From the NCBI GenBank assembly GCA_002320035.1, contig DCJL01000003.1:41533-55205 (forward strand): 13,673 nucleotides of DNA, in the 5' to 3' direction. This document shows positions 1-6,755 of this stretch, in pieces. Every line of letters starts with the position of its first letter. Position 1 is the stretch's first letter. This DNA is from Clostridiales bacterium UBA1701 (lineage in GTDB: Bacteria; Bacillota; Clostridia; Oscillospirales; Oscillospiraceae). The position numbers were made by a program, and so were the translations under genes. The notes beneath the pieces are model-generated. The model was given only the letters and a program-made list of their open reading frames with translations, searched no databases and was not told where the DNA came from.

Positions 1-507
1 CGCATCAACGGCTTCACCTATGTCCAGACCCAGTTTGACTACTATACCGGCGAGCTGAAGGTCGTCCGCGAGATTCGCTACTCCGAGGGCGAGCGGGCCA
101 ACGTCCGCTGCTACGGCGCGGACGATGTGCGCGAGGGTGTCGCCATCATGCACGCCGAGGGGGTTGACGTCTCCATCACCGGCAACTCCACCAACCCCAC
201 CCGCTTCCAGCATCCCGTTGCGGGCACCTATAAGAAAGAATGCATGGAGCAGGGCAAGAAGTACTTCTCCGTGGCCTCCGGCGGCGGCACCGGCCGCACG
301 CTCCACCCGGACAACATGGCCGCCGGCCCCGCCTCCTACGGCATGACCGATACCATGGGCCGCATGCACTCCGATGCCCAGTTTGCCGGCTCCTCCTCCG
401 TGCCTGCCCATGTGGAAATGATGGGCTTCCTTGGCATGGGCAACAACCCCATGGTCGGCGCAACTGTCGCTGTTGCAGTCGCCACCGCCGAGGCCATGAA
501 GGGCTGA
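1..507 (+). CDS. GGGtGRT-family protein, C-terminal part (5' end outside the window)
   Basis: The reading frame is open from the first base to a TGA at 505-507, giving the last 168 residues of a longer protein. The peptide GGGTGRT (bases 280-300), followed by a Gly/Ala/Met-rich tail with HPDNMAAGPASYG and GMGNNPMVGA, is the signature after which the Pfam GGGtGRT family is named. Full-length members are roughly 330 residues, so about half is missing. The biochemical function of the family is not established; from memory it often lies near Fe-S cluster scaffold (NifU-like) genes, which cannot be checked here. Codon use is strongly GC-ending, suggesting a well-expressed native gene. It is followed 18 bp later by a hairpin terminator and is convergent with the kinase gene at 692-1642. 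The family call is confident; the function is unknown. Confidence 0.85.
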   Translation, partial: RINGFTYVQTQFDYYTGELKVVREIRYSEGERANVRCYGADDVREGVAIMHAEGVDVSITGNSTNPTRFQHPVAGTYKKECMEQGKKYFSVASGGGTGRTLHPDNMAAGPASYGMTDTMGRMHSDAQFAGSSSVPAHVEMMGFLGMGNNPMVGATVAVAVATAEAMKG

Positions 508-525
508 GAAATATATTTGAATAAC

Positions 526-561
526 AAAAAGGCTTCCAACCGTAGGTTTGGAAGCCTTTTT
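526..561 (+). terminator. Bidirectional intrinsic terminator between convergent genes
   Basis: A perfect 14-bp stem pairs AAAAAGGCTTCCAA (526-539) with TTGGAAGCCTTTTT (548-561) around an 8-nt loop. The T-run follows the GC part on the plus strand and the A-run supplies the equivalent on the minus strand. It therefore can stop both the GGGtGRT transcript and the leftward kinase transcript that ends at 692. The remaining 562-691 shows no convincing gene. Confidence 0.9.
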
Positions 562-691
562 GCTGTCTATAGCGACCGTATTTCGGACATGCAGCGCTCT
601 GCTGAATATCCAACGGAAAGGCGGGAAAAGCACATATGGCAGAGCAGACCGGCTGAGAGAAAGCACTGCTGCTTGCGAAAAAAGCTGCGGC

Positions 692-1642
692 CTATGCCAA
701 AGCAGAGATTTCCTCATATTCCGGAATGGAGGAGATGCCTCCGGGCCGAGTGGCGGAGAGGCCGGCGGCAGCGCAGGCAAAGCGGACGATATCGGCAAGT
801 TCCGCGCCGTCAAGCTCACCGGGAGCCTTACCGGAGCGCAGAAGCCGGAACATGGCTGCGCCTGCGAAAATGTCCCCGGCCCCGGTGGTGTCGACAATAT
901 TCAGTCCGCTCAGGGCCGGAACACGGCCCCGGGCTTTTTTGTTTTGGTAAACGCAGCCCTCGGCGCCGCAGGTGACATAGACCAGAGCGGCGCCAAATTC
1001 GTTCAGAATTTTCTCTGCCGCGTTCTCCGGGCCGGTGAAAAAGAGAAATGCCGCCTCCTCGGCGCTCAGCTTGACAACGTCGGCCTGGGCCAGGCCCCAC
1101 AGCATCTGCTTGCGCGCTTCATCCGGGGTCCTCCAGAGGGGGAGGCGCAGGTTCGGGTCGAAGCTGATGAGCTTGTTCAGGCGCTTCGCGCAGGCAAGGG
1201 CTTTTTCCGTGCTGCTTCTCACAGGTTCCTCCGTCAGAGACAGGGTGCCGAAATGGAAAACCCGTGCTTGTTCAATGTAATCCAGCCGCAGCTCCTCGGG
1301 GCTGAGCCGGGCGTCGGCTCCCGGCTTGCGGGCAAAGGAAAACTCCCGGTCGCCGCTTTCGTCGAGCGTGACGAAGGCAAGGGTGGTAAAAACATCGCCG
1401 GCTGTGACAAGGCCGCCGTCGTCAATGCCGGCCCGGCCCAGACTGCTCCGGAGAAGGCGCCCGAAAGCGTCGTCCCCCACCTTGCCCAGAAGGGCGGTTT
1501 TTGCGCCGAATTTGGCCAGGGCCGCCAGATAATTGGCGGGCGCCCCGCCGGGATGGGCCTCCATCGTGGGGTAGCCATCCTTGTCCAGAGCCTTGCAGGT
1601 GAAGTCTATCAAAAGCTCGCCGAGAGCAACTACATCATACAT
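692..1642 (-). CDS. PfkB-family sugar kinase (fructokinase-like)
   Basis: This 316-residue cytoplasmic kinase should phosphorylate a sugar with ATP. The N-terminal substrate-site motif GGAPANYLAALAKFG (residues 32-46) and the C-terminal PfkB signature DTTGAGD (251-257, with D257 the expected catalytic base) are both intact. FDPNLR (161-166) also matches the ribokinase fold. Length is normal for fructokinases (about 300-320). I start at the ATG at 1640-1642 rather than an in-frame upstream start at 1690, because AGGGAGG (1651-1657) lies 8 bases before it and homologous proteins begin with a MYDVVALGE-type strand. The AraC regulator gene upstream ends inside that ribosome site, so the two are probably co-transcribed and translationally coupled. 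The substrate (fructose, another hexose or a ketose) cannot be settled by reading. The family is sure; fructokinase is the best guess. Confidence 0.88.
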   Translation of the reverse strand: MYDVVALGELLIDFTCKALDKDGYPTMEAHPGGAPANYLAALAKFGAKTALLGKVGDDAFGRLLRSSLGRAGIDDGGLVTAGDVFTTLAFVTLDESGDREFSFARKPGADARLSPEELRLDYIEQARVFHFGTLSLTEEPVRSSTEKALACAKRLNKLISFDPNLRLPLWRTPDEARKQMLWGLAQADVVKLSAEEAAFLFFTGPENAAEKILNEFGAALVYVTCGAEGCVYQNKKARGRVPALSGLNIVDTTGAGDIFAGAAMFRLLRSGKAPGELDGAELADIVRFACAAAGLSATRPGGISSIPEYEEISALA

Positions 1643-1655
1643 TTTCAGTTCCTCC

Positions 1656-2522
1656 CTAAAGCAGGATGGACGAGGGAAGTGTAGGATCAAAGCCGGCAGA
1701 GGCGTCGGATATGGTTTTAATGCTGAGATTGTAGCCCGCGGGGAGTTTTTTCGGGGGATAACCTGTTACTTCCTTAAAGATGCGGTTAAAGTGCCGGAGC
1801 GTGTTAAATCCGCATTCAATCATCAGGCTGGATGTAGAAATATCCGGATTTTCCCGCAGAAGTTCAATGGCCCGGTCAATCTTTACAATGTTCAGGTAGC
1901 TGGAAAAGGTCATGCCGGAAATTTTCTTGAAAAAGCGGGAGAAGTATGCTTCCGTCATGTGCATGGCGCCGGCGGCTTCGGAAAAAGTAATGAACTCGAA
2001 ACTTTCGCTGATTTTTCCAAGCAAATTTTTATATCTGATAAGCGCTGCCGAACTTTCGGAGGCAAAAGGAACAATATCCTCTCCCCTGAATATTTCGGCA
2101 ATAAGCTGTATAATCCTTGCGTTTGCCAGCTCATTGCAGAATGCGCCGCCCTCCTTAAGCTCGAAATATATTTTATCCAGCCGTTCTGATATGCCGTATC
2201 TGTCGGCAAAGCGGATGCTTTTCAACTGATACTGCCCGGTAATGCTCTCCGTCAGTTTCCCTCCAAACTGTGCCACAAGGGCAATGGCGTCATTCCCTGA
2301 GTTGATATAATGGACGCTGCCGCCGGGGCAAAGAGCGGCGTCCCCGGCGCACAGGGGAAAGCAATGCCCGTTTATCATCAACTGAACCATACCGGCCTGG
2401 CAGGCCACCAGTTCATATTCAAGATGCCAGTGGGAAATATTATGCAGATTTCTGTATTTTCCTACCCAGACGTGGGCATCGATTCCGTAATTTCTGTTTT
2501 CATATTTTGCCGGCACAAGCAT
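1656..2522 (-). CDS. AraC-family transcriptional regulator
   Basis: This protein of about 288 residues has an N-terminal cupin-like sensing domain (roughly 20-95, with HNISHWHLEYEL and a glycine-rich turn near the second strand) and a C-terminal double helix-turn-helix domain (about 168-262). The latter contains ITFSEAAGAMHMTEAYFSRFFKK and ends with the family's RHFNRIFKEVTGYPPKKL signature. Such proteins bind a sugar or other small ligand and activate or repress nearby promoters. It is divergent from the hydrolase and araBADM block and upstream of the PfkB kinase, so it is the likely local regulator. The start is ambiguous: GTG at 2525, ATG at 2522 or GTG at 2516. The GAGG at 2525-2528 is only 2 bases from the ATG but 8 from GTG 2516, which would give the best spacing. 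Its TAG stop sits inside the kinase ribosome site. The ligand is unknown; arabinose is inferred from context only. Confidence 0.92.
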   Translation of the reverse strand: MLVPAKYENRNYGIDAHVWVGKYRNLHNISHWHLEYELVACQAGMVQLMINGHCFPLCAGDAALCPGGSVHYINSGNDAIALVAQFGGKLTESITGQYQLKSIRFADRYGISERLDKIYFELKEGGAFCNELANARIIQLIAEIFRGEDIVPFASESSAALIRYKNLLGKISESFEFITFSEAAGAMHMTEAYFSRFFKKISGMTFSSYLNIVKIDRAIELLRENPDISTSSLMIECGFNTLRHFNRIFKEVTGYPPKKLPAGYNLSIKTISDASAGFDPTLPSSILL

Positions 2523-2534
2523 CACCTCAATCTG

Positions 2535-2563
2535 CTTTTAACACAGACAAGTGTCTTTGTCAA
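2535..2563 (-). promoter_or_regulatory. Promoter of the araC-type regulator with embedded palindrome
   Basis: On the minus strand a perfect -35 box TTGACA (2558-2563) is separated by 17 bases from TAAAAG (2535-2540), a 4/6 match to the -10 box. The palindrome AGACA-AG-TGTCT (2545-2556) fills the spacer, where a bound protein would block RNA polymerase. Autorepression by the AraC-family protein is inferred. Confidence 0.6.
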
Positions 2564-2592
2564 GAGTACATATCAATAAATGTCTAAAAACG

Positions 2593-2634
2593 GACAAAGG
2601 ATGTCTTTTATGCGTTGGGCAATTTTAATATAAT
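2593..2634 (+). promoter_or_regulatory. Rightward promoter region with activator-type box
   Basis: TATAAT at 2629-2634 is a perfect -10 box but there is no good -35 box at the correct distance (TTTTAT is the closest). The sequence GACAAAGGATGTCTTT (2593-2608), related to GACAAGTGTCTTT at 2546-2558, sits where the -35 region would be. A weak -35 box overlapped by a regulator box is the arrangement expected of an AraC-type activated promoter. It would drive the hydrolase gene and possibly read through to araBADM. Not tested. Confidence 0.5.
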
Positions 2635-2689
2635 ATGGGCAACAAGAGGTGTATATCTCGTCGAAATTTGACATTTTAAACAAGGGGGA

Positions 2690-2758
2690 ATGGCTAATGT
2701 GTTCTATTTAGGAACCCACTTGGTCGGTAAGTTATTATTAGAGAAAAGGAGCGATTAG
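2690..2758 (+). other. Possible leader reading frame in the hydrolase 5' untranslated region
   Basis: After AAGGGGG (2682-2688), a 22-codon frame runs from ATG 2690 to TAG 2756-2758, ending four bases before the hydrolase's GTG start and overlapping the hydrolase's AAAGGAG site. The ATG at 2690 is too close to the purine run, but an in-frame GTG at 2699 is 10 bases away. A competing ATG at 2697 opens a four-residue frame at ideal spacing. It may be a leader peptide that couples translation, or chance. No family is recognised. Confidence 0.25.
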
Positions 2759-2762
2759 AAAA

Positions 2763-4907
2763 GTGAAGGAAAAAAAGTTTACGCTTAAGACTAAGGTCGG
2801 CAGTTGGAGAGTTTTTGCACTATTCATTGCGATAATGCTTCTGTTCAGTTTTCTCTCAACCGCGATCACCACAAACTTCTACAAAGTGCAGTGTACCGAT
2901 GTTTCCATCGACGTTCGTGGCTACGACAGAACCTTTGAACTTTGGCGCCCCGTCAATGTAGACAACAACACGCAGCTCCCCTGTATTATCATCAGCCACG
3001 GTGGATCTGAAAGCTTGGGCTGCACCAGCCTCTATGCCTGGGAATTCGCTCGCCGCGGTTATGTCGTCATCAATGAAAATATGGATGGTGCCGCAATGTC
3101 TGGAATGGGCAATATGGACGAAGCCGGCAATACCTACGGCTCCTACACCCGCGTGGGTACCGCCGGTCATCTGGATGTTCTTAACTATGCCCGCTCCCTC
3201 GTTTATGTTGACTCTACCAGAATCGGCATGTGGGGGCACTCGCAGGGTAACGGTACCATGGGGACAGCTGTCCGCCTTGACGGTCAATACTACACCCTCA
3301 ATGACCGTATGCTGAATGTTCTGTACGAAACCTACGGAATTGAGATCACCGAAGATCAGCTTACTGAGAATGCGGATGACATTGCGAAGGAAGTTCTCAC
3401 AGAGCAGCAGTTCGGCGAATACCTTGTTCATAAACAGGAGCAGCAGAAAATTGTTGACAATTATCTGGTTGTAGCCCGCTGCGCCGCTGCGAATACAAAG
3501 GTTATGGTGGCAGGACATGAAGTGTTAAGGGATGCTCAGATGAACATGATGCCTAGTGTTGGTTCTCACGAGAGCAAGGGTACATGGTCTCCCGAGTCCC
3601 TTGAGAAATATAAGGATACCGTTCGCAGCGAAGAGACCCCCGTTATCAACGGCATATATGCTGTTGCGGATACTTCTGTCAACCCCGAAGCCACAGGCGA
3701 ATATCTGGGTGACATTTTTGAAATCAATATCAACAACAACCCCGCACTTGCAGAGGCTATTGCAAATGACTCTGCACGCTTCCTCAACATTCCCAAAACC
3801 ATACATAATGGCTGGCTGTGGGGCTATCAGGCTGTTTCCAGCTCTATTGAGTGGTTCACTCAGTGCCTTGGCTACAACAACGGCGAGCTTAGTGATCCTG
3901 CCACCCAGCCCATTAGCTGCAAGGATCTGACAGTTGGCTACTCTGCTCTGGTTTGTACCACGCTGGCATTTTTCTCCCTTATTGGTGCGTTGATGGCACT
4001 TGCCTCCATCCTTGTTAAGGCGCCTTACTTTGAAATATGTGCATCTCCCTGCTACGAGCCCAAGATGAAGCACAAGAGCAAAGATATGCTCATTTGGATT
4101 CTTGTTACAACATTCGTCGGTTTTGTTGGCACCTGGTGCTGCTCACAGAATGACCTGAGTTTCAAAACTTCCATTGCAACAATGTCCTTCTTTATGCCGT
4201 GGGAACCTGCTCAGATCCGTATGCTCTTTAATGTTGCCGGAACCGCAATCGCAGGCATAGTTATGTTCTTTCTGCTCTCAAAGCTCCTCAAGAAGAAGGA
4301 CGGTACGGAAGCTAGTCTTGCAAGCATAGCAGAGCTGAAACTCAAGGCCGGCTGGAAACGCGTCCTGAAGACCCTGCTTGTGGGTATTATACTCTTCGCT
4401 ACCGCATACATCTGCGCTGGATTCATTAACACTTTCTTTGATACCCGCTTTTTGCATGTTGATGGCGCATATGAGCTTATGCCCGGCTACAGTTTCGGCA
4501 GAATGATTCGCTACTTTATTATTTACCTTCCCTTCTGCGTTGTTGTCAGTACTCTCAACAATATGGTCACCATCAAGGGGGTCAGCGATACCAAAGACAC
4601 TGTTATCAACGTTATAGTCACCTCGCTTGGTATGGTAGTGTTTATGGTCATCGGCTTTGCCGTTACTTACAGCACTCCCGGTCAGGCTGAGATATTTAGA
4701 ATACACGCAATGCTGTCTATGATTTTCATCACTCCCTACTGCAACTACATATACCGCAAGATGTACAAGATCACCGGCAGCGTGTGGGCAGGTGCAGTAC
4801 TGGTAGCCTTATTCATGGCTTGGAGAGCCGCAGGCTACATTTCCCACCGTTTTATGTGGGTCGGAAACAACGAGTTGGCTGCATTCTGGGGTTTAAGACC
4901 CTTCTAA
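2763..4907 (+). CDS. Membrane-anchored alpha/beta hydrolase with multi-pass C-terminal domain
   Basis: This 714-residue protein starts at GTG 2763, 11 bases after AAAGGAG (2745-2751). A basic N-terminus and one membrane helix (about 16-36) precede a hydrolase domain (about 45-370). The oxyanion-type HGG is at 79-81 and the nucleophile elbow GHSQG is at 158-162 with Ser160. His348 in TIHNGW is a candidate catalytic histidine; the acidic residue is not assigned. About eight hydrophobic helices follow (near 393-417, 443-460, 488-506, 533-552, 581-600, 615-635, 645-663, 673-691). The positive N-terminus predicts that the hydrolase domain lies outside the cell. It is divergent from the AraC gene and upstream of araB, so it may be an esterase acting on substituted pentose glycans or a lipid or envelope acyl-hydrolase. 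The substrate is unknown. Base composition is clearly lower in GC than the araBADM genes, suggesting separate acquisition. The hydrolase fold is confident; the role is not. Confidence 0.82.
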   Translation: MKEKKFTLKTKVGSWRVFALFIAIMLLFSFLSTAITTNFYKVQCTDVSIDVRGYDRTFELWRPVNVDNNTQLPCIIISHGGSESLGCTSLYAWEFARRGYVVINENMDGAAMSGMGNMDEAGNTYGSYTRVGTAGHLDVLNYARSLVYVDSTRIGMWGHSQGNGTMGTAVRLDGQYYTLNDRMLNVLYETYGIEITEDQLTENADDIAKEVLTEQQFGEYLVHKQEQQKIVDNYLVVARCAAANTKVMVAGHEVLRDAQMNMMPSVGSHESKGTWSPESLEKYKDTVRSEETPVINGIYAVADTSVNPEATGEYLGDIFEININNNPALAEAIANDSARFLNIPKTIHNGWLWGYQAVSSSIEWFTQCLGYNNGELSDPATQPISCKDLTVGYSALVCTTLAFFSLIGALMALASILVKAPYFEICASPCYEPKMKHKSKDMLIWILVTTFVGFVGTWCCSQNDLSFKTSIATMSFFMPWEPAQIRMLFNVAGTAIAGIVMFFLLSKLLKKKDGTEASLASIAELKLKAGWKRVLKTLLVGIILFATAYICAGFINTFFDTRFLHVDGAYELMPGYSFGRMIRYFIIYLPFCVVVSTLNNMVTIKGVSDTKDTVINVIVTSLGMVVFMVIGFAVTYSTPGQAEIFRIHAMLSMIFITPYCNYIYRKMYKITGSVWAGAVLVALFMAWRAAGYISHRFMWVGNNELAAFWGLRPF

Positions 4908-4955
4908 GCTCAGAAGTAAATTAAAAATACATATAACTTATCAGGAGAATTTACC

Positions 4956-5133
4956 ATGAAAAAGAAGATAATAATGTTTCTCGTTGCCCTGTCCGTTATG
5001 GTTATGCTCAGCGCATGTGAAAATCCAAACGCTTCCAAGACTGACAAAGTCGGAAGTTATGCAAGTGCCCCCGCTTACATCGAAAGAATAGGATAAAACT
5101 GACGGCAGTGTTATTACCTTTACTGTGAAATAA
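4956..5133 (+). pseudogene. Small lipoprotein gene, probably frameshifted
   Basis: A well-placed AGGAGA (4943-4948) precedes ATG 4956 by 7 bases. The product begins MKKKIIMFLVALSVMVML and has the lipobox LSAC (residues 18-21), so Cys21 should be lipidated and the protein anchored outside the membrane. The frame stops at TAA 5094-5096 after only 46 residues. Shifting one base at the GG of 5091-5092 joins the upstream ...AYIERI to a frame reading DKTDGSVITFTVK and stopping at 5131-5133, directly before the hairpin. This suggests a one-base insertion in a lipoprotein that once was about 59 residues, or the remnant of a larger lipoprotein with an internal deletion. It follows the hydrolase by 48 bp in the same direction and was probably co-transcribed. 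If the sequence is correct as given, a 46-residue mini-lipoprotein may still be made. Confidence 0.6.
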
Positions 5134-5154
5134 GCAAGACCGAAACAATATAAT
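5125..5154 (+). promoter_or_regulatory. Candidate araB promoter with its -10 box in the hairpin loop
   Basis: TATAAT at 5149-5154 lies in the loop of the hairpin at 5134-5171. GTGAAA (5125-5130), a 4/6 match to a -35 box, is 18 bases upstream. The predicted start near 5161 would make an araB transcript lacking the left arm and so immune to the hairpin. The AT-rich loop may produce this match by chance. Confidence 0.35.
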
Positions 5155-5174
5155 ATCTGTTTCGGTCTTGCTTT
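5134..5174 (+). terminator. Hairpin between lipoprotein remnant and araB (terminator or attenuator)
   Basis: A perfect 14-bp stem pairs GCAAGACCGAAACA (5134-5147) with TGTTTCGGTCTTGC (5158-5171) around a 10-nt AT-rich loop, followed by only three T residues. The short T-run suggests partial termination. It begins immediately after the frameshifted lipoprotein stop and ends 35 bases before the araB ATG. Confidence 0.65.
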
Positions 5175-5206
5175 GCACACTTGGATTCTGTTAAGTGAGG
5201 TACAGT

Positions 5207-6745
5207 ATGATTAAACAAAAAAACACTGTGCTTGGCATTGAATTCGGTTCTACCCGTATAAAAGCAGTGGCCGTTGACAGAGAGCACAAACCGGTATCCG
5301 CCGGTGATTTCACCTGGAAAAGCAGCTTTGCCGACGGAGTATGGACCTACCCCATGGACGAAGTCTGGGCGGGCCTGAAAGCGGCAATCGCCGGGGTGGA
5401 AAACCGGGAGAGCATTGCCGCCGCAGGCGTTTCCGCTATGATGCACGGCTATCTGCCCTTTGACAAGGACTGGAATCTGCTGGTCCCTTTCCGGACCTGG
5501 CAGAATACCATGACCGGGGAGGCGGCGGCGGAACTGTCGTCGCTGTTCGGCTTCAACATTCCCCAGCGCTGGAGCATTGCCCATCTGTATCAGGCCGTGC
5601 GCAGCAAGGAGCCCCATGTGAATAAAATCGCCCACATCACGACGCTGGCGGGCTATGTGCACTATATGCTCACGGGGGTAAACGCCGTGGGCATCGGGGA
5701 GGGCAGCGGCATATTCCCGGTGGACAGCGAAAAGCTGTGCTACGACGGGGAGATGCTGGAGAAATTCCAGTATCTCCTCTCCGGTCGTGGCCTGCCATGG
5801 AAAATCCGGGATCTGCTGCCGGCGCTGCGTCTGGCGGGGGAACCCTGCGGCACACTGACGGAGGAGGGGGCAAAGCGGCTGGGCGGCCTGCTGCGCCCGG
5901 GTACGCCTTTCTGCCCGCCTGAGGGAGACGCAGAGACGGGCATGACCGCCACAAACGCCGTTGCCCCCAGAACAGGCAATGTTTCCGCCGGGACCAGCAT
6001 CTTTTCCATGGTGGTGCTGGAGCGGCCCTTAAAAAAAGTCTATCCGGAAATCGGCATAGTCACAACGCCCACAGGCCGTCCCGTGGCCATGGTCCACTGC
6101 GCCAACTGCACCGGGGATATGAACGCCTGGCTGGGCCTGTTCCGGGAGACGCTGGCGCTCTTCGGCGCGGAGCCGGACAGGGACGAGTTTTTCTCCCGCC
6201 TGTACAGGCTCAGCCTTCAGGGGGCGGCGGACTGCGGCGGGGTGATGGTCTGCAATTATCTCTCCGGCGAGAGCGTGACCCATACCAACGAGGGCCGGCC
6301 TATGGTGCTCCGAAAGCCAGGCGCCGACTTCAGTCTGGCAAATTTCCTCCGGGCCCAGCTCTATTCCGCCGTTGCCACCCTGAGCATAGGCATGAGGCTG
6401 CTGCGGGAGGAGGGGGTCAGGATAGATTCCCTTACCGGACACGGCGGCCTGTTCAAAACACCCCTTGTGGGGCAGCGCTATCTGGCCTCTGCCTGCGGCG
6501 TACCCGTCACCTGCATGAAAACGGCGGGGGAGGGCGGCCCCTACGGAATGGCCCTGCTGGCGGCATATATGGTGCGGAAGGAGCGGGGCGAGAGCCTGGA
6601 GGATTATTTGGACAAAAAGGTGTTTGCCGGGGTGGAATCCACGGTGACAGTACCGGAAATCGAGTGCGCCCGGGGCGTTAAGGAGTACATAAAAAACTTT
6701 GAAGCCTGCCTGCGCGTTGAGAGAGAAGCCATAAAGGCATTCTAA
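5207..6745 (+). CDS. araB: FGGY-family carbohydrate kinase, probable L-ribulokinase
   Basis: This 512-residue cytoplasmic kinase most likely phosphorylates L-ribulose to L-ribulose-5-phosphate with ATP. The N-terminal phosphate-binding strand GIEFGSTRIKA (residues 10-20), EGDAETGM (239-246, with D241 a candidate catalytic Asp), SAGTSIFSM (260-268) and the nucleotide-site glycines GHGGLFKTP (411-419) match the FGGY fold. It is shorter than the E. coli AraB (about 566 residues) and reads like the distinct kinase type found in araBDA clusters of gut Bacteroides and Clostridia. The ribulokinase call therefore leans on gene order, with xylulokinase as the alternative. I chose ATG 5207, 6 bases after AGTGAGG (5194-5200), over the GTG at 5195 that lies within that site. 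Its stop overlaps the araA ribosome site, so the two are coupled. Confidence 0.85.
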   Translation: MIKQKNTVLGIEFGSTRIKAVAVDREHKPVSAGDFTWKSSFADGVWTYPMDEVWAGLKAAIAGVENRESIAAAGVSAMMHGYLPFDKDWNLLVPFRTWQNTMTGEAAAELSSLFGFNIPQRWSIAHLYQAVRSKEPHVNKIAHITTLAGYVHYMLTGVNAVGIGEGSGIFPVDSEKLCYDGEMLEKFQYLLSGRGLPWKIRDLLPALRLAGEPCGTLTEEGAKRLGGLLRPGTPFCPPEGDAETGMTATNAVAPRTGNVSAGTSIFSMVVLERPLKKVYPEIGIVTTPTGRPVAMVHCANCTGDMNAWLGLFRETLALFGAEPDRDEFFSRLYRLSLQGAADCGGVMVCNYLSGESVTHTNEGRPMVLRKPGADFSLANFLRAQLYSAVATLSIGMRLLREEGVRIDSLTGHGGLFKTPLVGQRYLASACGVPVTCMKTAGEGGPYGMALLAAYMVRKERGESLEDYLDKKVFAGVESTVTVPEIECARGVKEYIKNFEACLRVEREAIKAF

Positions 6746-6755
6746 GGAGAAGTTG

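Noticed and set aside
548..1684. A 378-codon plus-strand open frame opposite the PfkB kinase
   Set aside because: The kinase on the other strand has full motifs, and this frame is its mirror with no recognisable domain or ribosome site.
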